DNA of 64,000 nucleotides from Bryoerythrophyllum caledonicum (GCA_963971425.1 OZ020523.1:15620867-15684866), one strand, 5' to 3'; numbered from the stretch's first letter, positions 48,715 to 62,200 are shown. Notes: generated from the letters alone by a model not told the origin. A program made the numbers and translations.

Positions 48715-49310
48715 AATCCACAAGCAATCTCTTGTACGGTAGATTCACAGCTACACTATTTCTTGTAACCTCTGCCTAAGTTTACATTACCTACTACACC
48801 GTTCCTATGTGCCAATCAGGATAAAAGTACACATGACACTTCAAATGAATCTTTAGAAATTACTTCTTGAACGGGCCAAGATGCACGCCAATGGAAAGAA
48901 GAAAGTTTGTTCTACAAGATGGGACAGTTTTAGTTGCACATAGGGAGTTTTTATTTCTATGTGGGGAAGTTTGTAGTGTTGATTCTACTTTTGGAGTGGG
49001 CACTTAGGGGTAACCCCCCTAAGTGTCAAAGGCAAAGTAGAAGTTACACTTCAAATTTCTTTAAATAGAAGTAGAAATTCCCTATGTGCATCTAAAACTG
49101 TCCCATCTTGTAGGACAAACTTTCTTCTTTCCGTTGGCGTGCATCTTGGCCCGTTCTAGAAGTAATTTCTAAAGATTCATTTGAAGTGTCATGTGTACTT
49201 TTATCCTGATTGGCACATAGGAACGGTGTAGTAGGTAATGTAAACTTAGGCAGAGGTTACAAGAAATAGTGTAGTTGTGAATCTACTGTACAAGAGATTA
49301 TTTGTGGTAT
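48715..49310. mobile_element. Foldback (hairpin) MITE, about 600 bp
   Basis: Left arm 48715-49012 and right arm 49013-49310 are inverted copies of each other almost to the centre ('aggggtaacccccct'). They match closely in the outer 250 nt (for example 'ctcttgtac.gtagattcac', 'aacctctgcctaagtttaca' and 'aagaagaaagtttgt'). A transcript would form one long hairpin. No protein is encoded. Confidence 0.8.
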
Positions 49311-49426
49311 AATTAGTGGCAAACTATGTGGATGGTTTTGTTTAGTTTTTGATGGTTTTTGAGTGGATTCTTTTGCCTTCCGGCTCAGGTGTTGACTGAG
49401 GGTAGTGGAAGTCATATGCAGTCTGC

Positions 49427-49455
49427 ATGATGATGATGATGATGATGAGGATGGC
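49427..49455. repeat. GAT trinucleotide microsatellite
   Basis: A run of 'gat' units, nearly perfect over about 29 bp. Confidence 0.8.
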
Positions 49456-49717
49456 TTCTTCCACAATGGAGGTCTGTGGAAATGATGCACTGGGAGACAG
49501 GTTTCTTATTGAAGTTAGTTGCGAAATAATTTACTGTTCCATTGCAGTACGGTACAACAACAGGGGACTGATTCCTGACTCCTGATTTCTTGGTGACATG
49601 GAATTTTGTCGTACCCACATGACCGGAAGTCAGTGTGATTTTTGAGAATTTATGCAACACTTTGGGGCGCTTTACACCATAGACCAAGAGCCGTGACCAA
49701 GGAAAACGGATTAATTC

Positions 49718-49760
49718 CATGGTCACACTTCATGGTCACACTTCCATGGTCACACTTCAT
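49718..49760. repeat. Short tandem repeat ATGGTCACACTTC, three copies
   Basis: Three consecutive copies with one-base spacing differences. The surrounding 49.3-50.5 kb has no recognised gene; 50411-50427 ends with a TTAACCCC-type terminus. Confidence 0.7.
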
Positions 49761-50504
49761 AAAAATGTCATTTTTAAAGCCCTTGGGCCTCTCACTAAGT
49801 GTAAACCGAACTTGGACCGGGAGGAATGACCATGTACTAAAAAGTGGGCGTGTTGATTTTTTTAATGAATGCCTGAAAAGGGCAGTATTTCCTAAAATAA
49901 CAAAGAAAATAAAACAAGCCAAAAAGTCAAAAAGGGTGGCCGCCATTGTATCTACAGTAACGTTGGGCCCCCTTCCCAAAAAACCAAAAAAAAAAAAAAA
50001 ATTAAAAAAAAAAACGACTTAAAAAATAATAAAACTGCATTTCAGGCCCATGGTCCCCTCGTTTCAGCAACGAGAGAAGCCATTTAGCCTCTCTCACCGC
50101 AAAATCCGGGGGACCCTCCAACATTATCCATTAGGCCTATTTCTAGGCCTTTTGAGGACCTCAACTCCTTTGGTCACTTTTCTTTTTTCCTCCTAGTGTA
50201 AACCCAAGTCATCCCGAGACGAGTTGATGGAGCCAATCACAGATTTAAGAGGGTCATGGGACGAGTTCTTGGTCCGTAGTGTAAACCGTCCCTTTGTTTC
50301 TTCTATTTTTATATGTGATGATGTGGTGGAAACTTTGTGAATTTTCATTGTATGGATCGTAAGATAATTGCAGTCAAAGTGCACAATTTGTCCTCTTAGG
50401 GACACTTGGTTCTTTAGGGGTTAAGGTAGGGAATACAATTTTCAAGCGGGACCTCTACTACACTTATTATGTTGTTTAGTGTGTCCGCACTATATGATTT
50501 GAAA

Positions 50505-50780
50505 GTGCTAAGGAACCACAACCTTGTCGTGGTGATTTGGGTCACATCACACCACTGAGGTAGTTGTGTGTTCAAATCCCAATGTTGGTCTATTGCCTAC
50601 CACCATTGTCCACCCAACTATGATGGGGGGTCTAAAGACCTCGTTGTATGGGTACCCACAAGCCCCTTGGGAGGGATGACATGTTGGTTGTCTTTGAGGC
50701 ACTTAGAAAAATGTAGGGAAACACTTGGTGTAGAAAAGTGTTTATCCTTGAAGGGGTGAGTAGTTTTATTACACTAACCT
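50505..50780 (+). mobile_element. SINE-like repeat with tRNA-like head, copy 1
   Basis: The head 'ccttgtcgtggtgatttggg' carries an A-box-like motif and 'gtgtgttcaaatccc' (to 50580) a B-box-like motif. Its body 'accaccattgtccacccaa', 'gacatgttggttgtct' and 'gagtagtt.tattacacta' matches 56360-56620. Both copies sit inside members of the 'tttagtgtag' TIR family, so a larger composite repeat is possible. Confidence 0.45.
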
Positions 50781-51179
50781 ATGTCTTGTGGCCATGGGCT
50801 TAGTAAAGATTTTTTGTTGCAAGCACAATTATCTATACTACTCAAAGAAGGTGATCATTGTCAATCTAGTTGGTAAAAATAATCAACAAAAGAAAAAACT
50901 TATACAAATTAATATGTCATATGGTGTGGATATGCTACACATTATAATCAATGTAATTTTGTGCTATAAATTTATTTGTGTTTAAATCCTTGGGGCTACT
51001 TCACACTATGACTAGTTCATTTAGCGGACTTCAGGATACCCACTTGAAATTGGGCAAAAAGTCAATGTAAAACCTCAATAGATTTTAACATTTAGATGAC
51101 CTTTGGTTGGTCATGGTGTGAAGATCTAAAGGACAAGCTCTACTAGCATGGCCCACATCATTTGCAAGGACCTCATTCC

Positions 51180-51900
51180 TCGTACACTATTTCTAAAATT
51201 TCATAAAAATAAATAATATTATATCGTTTGGGATTATCAAAAAAGAATTCTTGTCTATAGAGTAAATTTTGTAATTTGATGCAAGTCAAACATCTTTACA
51301 CATTGTCGGGCGAAGTACCGAAAAAACAATAATTCTTTTCCATATAAAACTAGATTTTTTGACGTTTATTAGTTTTGAATTGTTCTAGTACTGGAAGTCA
51401 TGTAAAAAATCTTGTTTACTGTTTGGATTCGCATCTTAAAACAACTTTAGTTCACAAAAAATTAAAACGTGTATTGACAATTTTTGAACTACTCATCTTT
51501 GCACAAGTTTTGAACTACTCATTCTTGCACAATTTTTGAATTACTCATCCTAACACAATTCTTGAAAACATGCTACACTCTTCTTCTACCTCTAACTATT
51601 TATGTACTAGCAATTGACACCATGTAAAGTATGATGGTACAAAACTTAGACCTTGTGGAATGCAAACAATTGACACCAAGTGAACTCATAGATTGTTGAT
51701 CTTCTCTACACAAGGAAGAGAAGAAACTTGTTTCTTTACTTCAAACACAATAACTTTCAATCCATGTGGTCAAAGATTATGAAATTTTGTGAACATGCAA
51801 TTTTAACAATCTTTTTCAAGATTCTATGGTTAGAAATAATATTTTTTCTTTTGCCACTATTTACACAAGATGGGCAATGTTAGAGTATTTTGACTTAAAA
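51180..51900. repeat. Diverged TTAACCCC-family copy
   Basis: Shares 'aaacatctttacacattgtcgggc', 'gacaccaagtgaa' and 'acttcaaacacaataactttcaatccatgtgg' with 29661-30615. 51900-52800 is AT-rich with no recognised gene. Confidence 0.45.
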
Positions 51901-52811
51901 ACATGTTGTCCTTTCAAATAAGAATGGGGCTCCTATTCTTGGCTAATCAAATTTTCTTGTCAAATGGAAAATTCCTTGGTGGCAAACCACCATAAAGTGT
52001 TGCCATGTCACCATTTTGGACCCAAACGCTCATTGGCTATTTGCCTTTAGAGTGAAGGTCAAAGAGGTAATTCTTCTCCTCTTAATCAATTACACCACTA
52101 TAATTTTGGTCTTCCAAACAATTGGGCAATAGTTAACGTGGCCCTTAGGTCCTAATCCAATTACCTTCATATTTGATTATATATAGAAACATTGCCAAAA
52201 TGGTGGCAAGTGATTGGTGGATAATACAAGTGCAAAAATAGAGACTTATTCTACTATCAATTACACATGTCTATAAGGATTTAATCAATAATTTTAAAAA
52301 ATCATTTTCAAATATGAAAACGTATTTGAGCTTCTCGAGCAAAGTTCTAAGTGTGGATATTTTTGTTTTGTAGAGATCATTATCACAAGTATTATCCATA
52401 GCTTAAACTAATGGGAGGGATGTTCACCAACATTATTATGAAGTTTTTAGAGGATTTTTACATGAGTGAGGAATAACCTTTGTCCAATATGTTTTCAAAT
52501 CCAATTATGGGTTCAAATTTGTTGATGGCATATTCTGCTATTAGAGATAAAAGCTTCATGTATTAGATTTTTGTAAGTCCTTTAAAAAGAAAAGAAAAGA
52601 AAAGATAAATGTAAGGTGAGATTTAATACATAAAGAATTCCATGCTCCCTTTTCCTACACCAATGAAATGTATGAGTAGAAATGGCAATCAATACTCTTA
52701 GGCCCTACTTAATGCAAGCTACAGCTCCTCCATAGTATCCCAAGCTCTCAAAAAATTGACCCTCTCTATATGGTCTCAGTTACCAATATAAGACCATAAA
52801 ATAGGGATGAT

Positions 52812-53547
52812 ATGTGGGATCACCCTCTTCCACTTTCAAGAAAAAAAAATCTAGTGCAAGTAATAGAGGCACCAATGTTGATATTTTCTAACCCAAATAG
52901 TAATTGCCCAATTAGAGGTTTAGACAACTCTATTCCGAGTGTTAGTTACCGTATGGGGCCCAAGGGATGGATGGACCAATCCTTGTTTCCACAATTTTTT
53001 GAGGAAGCTAGAGCTTACCAACCGGACATCCACAATCGTATAAAATATGTGTGAGTGGACAATTGTACGGCCCACAATGTAACCCCTTTGCTGGCGGCCG
53101 TTTTAGCCGTAAAAAGAACCGTATTAAAATACTTACCTCCTTGTGCAACTCACCTTTGCCTACCCGCCGACAGGTTTATTATTTCAAAAATTAAAGACCC
53201 ATGGACGAAGCGATGGGAGGTGAAGAAAAACCAAACTTATCCTAGCAAATGCATGGCAAAATACTCCACGTGGTGACGGTCAATGGTCCAGGAAGCTTCA
53301 AAATCCGAGTAAGCAATTTTTTCTTCAGTTGGCAGCAAATGCCATTGATAATGTAAAAGGTATGGTTGATACTCAACATATTTCATATGCCGGAAAAGCC
53401 ATGATTAGATGCGGTTTATCATTAGGTTTAGATGACACTTGGACTATTGAGCAACTATTTCCCACCTTCAGGAAATTATTGCAAAATATTGTCCTCACTT
53501 TGAAGGATAACAAGTTCCAAATTTGCCTATGGCAAATTAATGTATGA
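52812..53547 (+). pseudogene. Pogo/Tigger-type DDE transposase remnant
   Basis: 52812-53276 is one frame interrupted by an in-frame TGA (53052-53054). It reads GPKGWMDQSLFPQFFEEA..., stop, VDNCTAHNVTPLLAAVLAVK, LKYLPPCATHLCLPADRFII and KDPWTKRWEVKK. A shift later, 53329-53547 continues AANAIDNVKGMVDT, SYAGKAMIRCGLSLGLDDTW and EQLFPTFRKLL. The second catalytic Asp sits in 'VDNCTAHN', and the LPP.ATH.C.PAD motif follows as in DDE_1 (jerky/pogo) transposases. The N-terminal DNA-binding domain and first Asp were not found. It is dead. It may be a relic of the family that mobilised the 34488-35538 element. Confidence 0.75.
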
Positions 53548-53559
53548 ATCCTTTTTTAT

Positions 53560-56100
53560 ATGAATTTGCAATTCTACTTTTATTTTCCTTACACATTTTT
53601 TTTTATCCCTATTTTATTAAATATATTCCATGTCTTCAAACTTATGATTTTGGTCTTTTTTATACAAATATTCCTTCATTTTTGCGAGTTTGTTGAATTT
53701 TCCCCAAGTCTCTCTTTCTTTACATCATCATAATCTTTGAATGCCCATAACTTACTCAAATTTTCTTCAAATTAAACATATGAGATGTTTTTTGACATCT
53801 ACAAAAAATGTTAATGTCAAAAAACATCTCATAAGTGTAATTCAAATTCTTTTTGAGTGACTTATGCTCCTCTGAACATGTTGTTTTCCATTCATTGCGG
53901 CAAGCTTTTCATACACTAATTGTGCACAAGTAAAAAAAATAAATATCCAATTTTTACTGCCATTCACATATAGTGTAATGTTTTATATTTAGTGTATTGT
54001 TATGTCTTTACATTAATTGTGATTCTTACATTTAGTTTAAGGGATCGTATTTAGTGTAGACTACACTAAATGCGATGTTTAGTGTAGTGCATAGATCACT
54101 CGGTAATTAGAATATACTTGCATGCTCCATTTAGGAAGCATAGTTTGGGAGACAATCAAGGGCTTGTAATAAAAATAATTAAAAATAAATGCCCATCTTG
54201 GAAGAGGGCCGACGTGAATAAAGTGCATGTTTGTTCCACCATTAAGCCCACATCCTAAGCACTAGTGCCTCTCTTGCCACTTCCATGAATGGATATTTCT
54301 TTAGCATAGTAATAAATGAATTTGATCATTTCAATAGGACCAGGAGAGTTTCACACCAAAAACACTTCAAAACCATTGATTCTAGTGCAATGAGTAAGGA
54401 AGGAAAACAAAACTTTGATTTCTAGTTTTAACCATAGGATCTCACTAATACCCATCTACAACAAAAAATTCAAAAAGTAACATTATAAATTGACACCATA
54501 GGAACCAAACTAAACCTTCAAAAATCCCATCTTGCAACATTTGGTCTTTAAGGATTAAGAAGAAAAATAAAATTCTAATGTATTTTAGAATAAAATTTTT
54601 GAACATTGTATAAATATGCTGTAAGTTTTTCTCATGCCTATTGTATGTTTTTCTCTTTGCCTATTTCTATCCTATATTTCATAGTTGGATGGTATTCATC
54701 CTGGTAATTAGTATCTATTATTTTTTTTGATAAATTTAAATTAGGAGGCAACAAAAATAGGCATGCCTATCAAGGGAGTTTCATAAGCTATCATTACACA
54801 TTTTAATATTTTGTAACTGCAATCGCTTATAAAATACAACTCCAAATGGTTAAAATAAAGGTTAATACTACAATTTGAAGTAGAAAAACGGTTGAAAAAG
54901 AAACCAAGATCTCTAAATTTTATGTCGTAAGGAATTTTTTTTCATTTCAACTAACTTGGTAGGGTGTGAAAACCTTTGATTGCCTTTTAAATGGAATTTT
55001 TCACTAAAGAAGTTCATTCTTCTGAATAAATTTTTCAAAGGCAACAATTTCATTATTTATTTTAAAGAATATCAATGTTAATTAAGGATGTAGCAAATAT
55101 GTAGAGTTGCCCAGAATCCAACAAATTGTACTTCGAACGGAATGGCTTTTTTCTAGGGATTGGCTTTCTAGTATAACTTTATTCTAGGGGTTGGCATTCT
55201 TGTATGACTTTTTTCTAGGAGTTAAAAGTACCACTGTGCCACATCTTTAAAAATTTATAACTTGGTGATGAAAACGAACATCACAAAATCATGCCCAAAT
55301 GATCGAAATTCCCCCCAGAGGCAAAAGACACGTACAATACCAATGTTCAATAACACCAGTACAATCGTTACACTTCTATTGAATAAAAGGTTTTTCCTAA
55401 AAGCCCTTCCAGAAGAAGAAAGTACAGAAAAAGACAGGGCGAGATTGAAACATGGAAGGAAATAGAGCATGAGAAATTATCATACATTTTTTCTTCCACA
55501 ACTAAAGAGCATGAGCAAATGACAAACGATGCTCTTGGGCCCTACATAATGCAAGCCAAAGCTTCCCCAAGGTCCCAAAGAGTTGAAAGGTAGTTCTCTC
55601 CACCTCTCCTAAGCCAAGACAACCTCTCCACACGATCCTCATTACTAACATAAAATCATAGTTTAGTAGGGGATGACTCTAGGTCCTAGTAACTTACATA
55701 GTACCAGTTCCCCCAACAATCTATTCATTTCTCTTTGGTCAATAAGGCCAACACTACACTGAATTTTATGTTTAGTGTAGTGGTACTTTATGATTTGAAA
55801 GCGCTTTAACTTTTTACTTTTGATGAAGATTTTTTCCAAGAAGAAAACTGTCTATACCACTTAAAGTCGGTGATCATTTTCAACATGGTTGGTAAAAATA
55901 TTCATTGATAGTAAAATTTATCTAGCATTTATAAATCAAATAGTGTGCCTACACTAAATATAAAATTTAGAGTACTCTTCGTCTTAGCGAGTTACAAGGT
56001 CACCACCTCTCACTTGTGAGAAGAAAACTCTATATCTAATTGGAATTTTTAGCAACGCTATTCTATCATTTTAGTGTAGCTTCCACCTCAAAAGTTTCGC
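53560..56100. other. AT-rich intergenic DNA with short TIR repeats
   Basis: Contains a small palindrome at 54054-54097 ('cactaaatgcgatgtttagtg', also near 15149, 56630 and 56926) and a TTAACCCC-family fragment at 54330-54565. A 'tttagtgtag' family member with 'gatttgaaag.gct' and 'ggtaaaaatattcat' lies at 55755-55985. No protein-coding gene is recognised. Confidence 0.4.
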
Positions 56101-56359
56101 CTTTTCTGTCGAGGAGCAACAAGCAAACGCACATAAGTGCAGTGGGGGTGGCTTTTGACCTCATCTAAGTCCTAGAATTCCAAATTGAGACCCACGTGAC
56201 TAGATGGGTTTGACCCGACAGAGTGAAGAGGCTCAGGTCTAGATCCAGATAGGAGTCGAAAGCCACCCCCACCGCACTCCTGTGAGTTTGCTTAATACAC
56301 GATGCCATATCTAGAAATCGTCCAGGCTTCTCCCGATTGCAGCCCAGTGTCCACTCTCG

Positions 56360-56620
56360 CAACAAATTTACCACCACACCGGTTTGGGTCATGGCACACC
56401 GATGAGGTGGTTGTGAGTTCAAGTCCTATTGTAGGCGTGGTGCCTACCACCATAGTCCACCCAATTATGGTAGGGGGTCCCAAGGCCTCGTTGTATGGGG
56501 ACCCACAAAGCCCTTGAGGGAGATGACATGTTGGTTGTCTCTAAGACAATTACTGTAGGGAAGCATTTAGTGTAAAAAAGTGTTTAACCTCAAGAGGGGG
56601 GAGTAGTTCTATTACACTAC
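56360..56620 (+). mobile_element. SINE-like repeat, copy 2
   Basis: Aligns with 50512-50778. The B-box-like 'gagttcaagtcc' lies at about 56415-56426. The flanks contain further 'actaaatg' motifs of the TIR family seen at 54.05 and 56.9 kb. Confidence 0.45.
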
Positions 56621-57420
56621 ACTAAACATCGCATTTAGTGTCATCTACACTATATACAAACCCTTACACTAAATGTAAGAATTACAATAGGTGTAATGAC
56701 ACAACATTACACTAAATGTGAAACATTACACTATATGTGAATGGTAGTAAAAATGGGTTTTTTTTTTTATAAACTTGTGCACAATTAGTGTATGAAAAAG
56801 CTTGCCGCAATGAATAAAATCACTATTAGTGTATGAAAAAGCTTGCCGTAACACTAATTGTGAACTTGTTCGCAAATCTAAGTGTAGTAGGGTAATTACA
56901 CTATTTGTGTGACTACACTTAATGCAATGTTTAGTGTAGCCTATGTCCCATGACCATATGCTTAGTGAAGAGAATGAACAAACACTATATTCACGCCAGA
57001 GTTCTTCTTCTACCACCACACCACTCCTCGACAGAAATTGCGTCGTTACGGTGACGACTGCGACGCAGCAAACATACCTTCTCCGTGATTCCGCTCGCCA
57101 TCACGCAAGATCATGTTGCAGTCTTGGCTGATCCGTCCAGCTTTCGTAGCAGCAGCGAAAAATGCACCTCCACAGCCGATCTCTTGGCTTGAAGGTTCTT
57201 CTTTTCCAGGTCACACCACAATCTAGATGCACTCGTGGTTGCATCGTCCAGCTTCTTTTCAAACGTGCATGCGAGTCCACGAAGCACTTCGTGTTACAGG
57301 TCCAATTGAAATGTCCCCCGCCTTCTCAGCGTTGCTGCTTTTCGTGTCGGTGCTCACCAGAGTGCCGTCATGGCCCGTCGGCGAGGCTCCGGATTCTGCC
57401 GACATGGCCTGACAACTGGC

Positions 57421-57646
57421 CACTACACTAAAGATGATATTTAGTGTTTACCACACTAATTTGTTTAAAAGTGCTATAAGTTTTTACTTTTGATGAATAT
57501 TTTTACCACCTATGTTAACAATGATAACTCTCTTTAGATAGTATTGATAGATGTGCCCTTGGTAAAAATCTTCTTCAAAAGTAAAAAATTATTGCATTTC
57601 CAAAAACATTAGTGTGGTTACACTAAATATCATCTTTATAGTAGTG
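57421..57646. mobile_element. 226-bp hairpin MITE
   Basis: Starts CACTACACTAAAGATGATAT and ends in the inverted form CACTACTATAAAGATGATAT. The match extends through 'ttagtgt..accacactaat' and 'tttttacttttga.gaa.at'. The CACTA-like tip is suggestive, but the flanks (ggc/tat) do not give a 3-bp duplication. Confidence 0.6.
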
Positions 57647-58905
57647 TATATATACATGCAGTTTGGTCACGAGCTCTTCGTGACGCTTCCATACCTCGAT
57701 TTCGCCGCCGTCGCTGCACCCACAGTATATGATAGAGCCTGATCTGGACTACGCCAGGGACGTGTACTCCCATGATGCGTATGGAGCTCTGGGACTTTAG
57801 AGCGACAACAGTCGTCACCATAAGTCGCAGTCATCACCGAAAGTCGTCACCGTAAGTCTCGTGTGCTGAGAGGGTCTCGACGACAACAGTCTTCTGTGGT
57901 GAGAGGGTCTTGGACCGAACTAGGGTAGATCAGGGTAAAGCCTTTTTTAAGGTTTTAGTCTTTTTGGCAGCTTAAGAGAAGAGAGGGGTTGAAAACAAAT
58001 AAAAAATCGAAAGTTAGTGGAGAAAGTTACACTAAAATGCTTGGAAGACATAGAATAAACTAATTACAATGAAAATGAGGGTAAAAAAGCACCTTTTGAG
58101 AAGAGGCACACCTTTACCAAAGGGTGTGATGGCTAGACGCAACCCAATTGTAAGGTTGCGATGAAAGGTTGTAAGAGAAATAATTGGTAGTCAAAAGAGA
58201 AAAGTCCCTTCTGAAGAGTCATACCTCTTTAGAAAAGAACTATAGATAGATTGAAAATTGTAAATAATTTGCCACATTAGTACATAGACAGTGTGCGTCC
58301 TAGCTTGGAATGAAGCTAGTTAATGTTTCAAGAATTTGTCTTCAATGGAGTTGTGAAAGTGTTCTTGTGTATTTGTAGTCTTTGTGTGTTGCATTTGTTT
58401 TGTCTTTGTTGTTTTATGACTCGTGTTGCATTTTTTACCCTCATTATGGGATCCTCTACACCAGTGGTCCCAGGACTGTTTTCCCATTTGAGCGCAGTTG
58501 GCCACCTGTGAAAATTCGGGCAGCAGTATTTGCGATAAGTAGGGCAGGTGGTCATTTTTTTTTTAATATAGATTTTAAAATGTAGTAATTCCGCTAATTT
58601 ATTTTTTAAAAGTATATCAGAGTTTGCTACTGAAGGCTGGAGCAAATTAATTGAAAATACTACTTGTCAGATTTTTTTGTATTGTAGGATGCAACATAAA
58701 GGATGGAATGATTAAAAATTGCAAATTCACTTAACTTTCTGGTAGTTTTTTTCTTTTTGCTTAAGTTCAGGAAAGGAAAGTGAATGAACAATGATATATT
58801 GTCTTTGCAAGTTTGCACAAAATCATTAATCACGATTATAATTTTAGATCGGAGTTGTAATATAATTCTGAAACTAATGTTCAAAACCATTTGAAAAAAA
58901 GCCTG

Positions 58906-58954
58906 TCATTGATGCGGGAATTGAACCCGTAAACTGCCCACTGCAGCATCAATG
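58906..58954 (-). other. Compact tRNA-like fold near the hAT 3' end
   Basis: On the minus strand, CATTGATGC (58954-58946) pairs with GCATCAATG (58915-58907). Between them are a 4-bp hairpin (CTGC/GCAG) and a T-arm-like element with CGGG, TTCAATT loop and CCCG. It resembles a tRNA with acceptor stem and T arm, but with the D and anticodon arms replaced by one mini-hairpin. Whether it is transcribed or processed is unknown. Confidence 0.35.
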
Positions 58955-59213
58955 TTCTGCACAACACAGCACAAACAAGCCACATTAGATGCAGGGTTAG
59001 AAATCGATGCCAAGGCAGCTCGGTGAAGCTCCTCGTATCCAGCAAGCTCAAGCCTCAGACAGAAGCTTGCAAAATCGCCAGCTCTCCAACGCTTCATGTT
59101 AAGTCCTCCAACCTCCGGTTGTGTTGACAAATGAGCTAGAAAATCAGCCTAACTTCATGGAAACTAAGGAATATAAATCACAACACGTCAAGGGAGGATA
59201 CTGATTATAAAAT

Positions 59214-62200
59214 TCAAGCATCTCCTTGCCGGCCAACCTTCACACCATTTCGCCAAGAGTCAATTGCATCCTGGAATGGGAAGTTCTCAAGTGTGAAATA
59301 CTTCTGGCCGAACATTCTCACAACTAAAGGAAGATGCTTCCCCAGCCTATTTCTTTGGCAAGATTTAAAAAACTTCAAGGTGGAGAAACATCTCTCGTCC
59401 TCTACAGATCCCAGCACAAGCACACTGCCCATTTCAGCGAGCTTCAAGTACTCAGGGATAAGTTTGCACAGGGGCCTTGATGCCGACAATGTCCTCCACA
59501 GCTTCACAAGAGGGTTCACGTGAAAAGGGGGGGCACAAGCGGCTTCGCAATTAGACTTCATCGTGAGCTTGAAAAGAGCCTGCTCGGTGTCCAACTTTGA
59601 GCCAGATAACATCTCAGGGACAATCAGAGTCTCACCATCCAGAGTCACGGTTCGAGACTTGCAATAGAAATCCTTGAGCACTGATAAATGCTGCTGGAAA
59701 GAGTCATCAGCCCCATCCTGGAGCCAATATTGAGGATACACAATGCCAAATGCATCAAGCAGTTCAACCTGAGGGAAACGCCGTTCGAGCTCATTAGACA
59801 GGGCCTGAGCAGCCTCTGCACATCACCGCCACACAACATGGACTTCAGCACCAACAAAGAGACAACAAAAAAAAAGAGTAAAGGTCCGACGCTGGAAAAT
59901 GGAGACTGATACACACCAATTCTAGACACCAAACACCGAGACAAACAACCTTCACTGCCTTGCTGTTACACGACACATGCTCCAATTGTGAGAGCACCGC
60001 AGCAGTTTAAAAAATGATTTTTTTTTTAAAAGCAATGCCAGAGATGGCTGAAACAGGATAGGAGGCATTGGAAAAAAAAAAACAAAAATTTGTCAAACAA
60101 AACCAAAGCTAGCTGATAACTGAATGAAAGAGCGGCATTTTAAATAAAATAAAAAAAGACAAACATGCCGAAGATGTGGGAACAGAGTAAAGGAAAGAGG
60201 CATTTTCAACATTGAAAAAAGATTTGAAGCAACAGGCCGAAGATGGCTGAAACAGAATAAAGGAAGGAGACATTTAAACAAAAAAAATGAAAAAAAAAAT
60301 GGAAAACAACAAAGGGCGAAGGTTAGAATTTAGTACCTGTAAATTGGCGCTCAACAGTGAGCATGCAGCAATTGAACTCCTCATGTGTCACAAAAATGCA
60401 CTGGCCGGTGGACTTATCATGGCAGCGTAGATATATCATTCTACTGCCAAAGTCGAAATACAAGTGGGAAATGCCACTGCCGCCAGGGAGTTCTTTCCAC
60501 CGCATGCAAAGGGAGGGATGCTTCAGATCCACCAAGTTATGGTATTCACTGAAATCGTCCTTGCCAAAAGCAGTAGCTGGATCAATGTATTTCCGAGCCA
60601 ACTCTTCCTGAACACACTTCACAGACTGTAAGAAGTCACAAATGAAGACGTCTTGGGCTTGAGCAAATTTAATGAGGCAATGGACTGTACTGAGCAGAGG
60701 CTGGAAAACCGCAAGAGACAACAACAACTCCAGATCTACGAGTAAATCAAAGTTATCACTTGCTGCAGCGACGTCCTTGTTCTTCTCACCCGGAACAGAA
60801 GTCATGTCCATGCCCATTTTGACAATAAGGGTCTTGTATTCCTCAAGAGCCCTTCTTGCTGGACTCCTCATGGATATCCAACGTGTAGTGTTATTTCGGA
60901 GAATTTTATTCCCCTTAGTTTCCATGAGGTTAGCTAACTTCTGGAGCTCAGCATGACGCTTGTTGCTTCGGCAGAAGTAACTGTACAAAGACTGCAGGAA
61001 GGACTCAAGCCGAGAGACCATGGGGAAGTTAGAAAGAGTTGCAACACAGAGATTCACCCTATGGCCGCAACATCCCATTCCCAACGAAAATGGAGCCCAC
61101 TTCTCACGAATCTGGGTTGAAACCCCAGTCTTCGATCCTTGAAATGTGGATACATTATCAGATCCAAAGCACAGAAGTTTTGAAGCAAGCTCGGAGCGGG
61201 ACAGGCCTCCTTCCCCCATCAGCGAGTGCATGATCACACTCGTGAGGTGGTCAGCCTTCCCCCCCTCCGTGACCTGAGACAAGTGAAGCAAGTGGGGAAT
61301 TCTTTCCCAGTTTTCCATTGTGTACACATGTACACCAATCCAGCCCGTATGATCTATAGCAGTGACCTCGTCGGCACTAATGGAGATGATTCTCGCAGAC
61401 TTAACAATGGACTTCATACAGTTTAAGACTGACAAATACAAATACTCACTCATTTCCCATCCAGTAGACTCGGACCAATGCTTTCGTGGGAGATTTTTAG
61501 TCTTTAGGTGCTTAAGCAGAATTTCAGACCTCTCGTAATCGACCATTGGACGACCATGACGCAGGACTTCAAGCAAGGTTGAGAACTGAACTCCCTTTCT
61601 TTTGTAATCTGGATCCAAGCCCAGCAGCACCTGATCGGCTACTGTACCGGGCTTCCTCCCTGCAAATGTCTTGCAGTTCTTCAAGTGGACGCAGCTCAAA
61701 GCAGTATACTTGTCTCCCACCTTCAAGTCGGGGAGAGGATGACCATCGGCGGTGCAAGTTCTCTTGCCTTGGTGTTTCGCAAGGTTGTCATTCTTCGGGA
61801 CGATGCTCTTTCTTCGCCCATTCACACGAGTGCAGATTGTGCACACAACAGCCACAAGAACCCCGCCGACGAACTCACCCTCGCCCCAAGTGTACTTCGC
61901 CGACCACGACTCCTGCCACATCCGAGTGACATCTAACGTCTTCCTCTTCTTCGTGGCGCCTCCGATCTTCCCCGATCCGCCAGGCTTCCTCTTCTTCCCC
62001 ACCTCCTCCACTTCGTGTTCACCGCCACCGCTGACTTCTTCAGCACCAGCGCTCACCCTCTCGCCGCTGCCGACAGAGAGCTCGGACCGGGAGCAACCCT
62101 CTGGCCGACGTGCAGGGGTGACCGAGTCCTCATTTCTCGTCTCGGAGATATGCGTCTCGCCACCAGGGACAGCAGCCGCTGTCGATGGAGCGCCGAAAAT

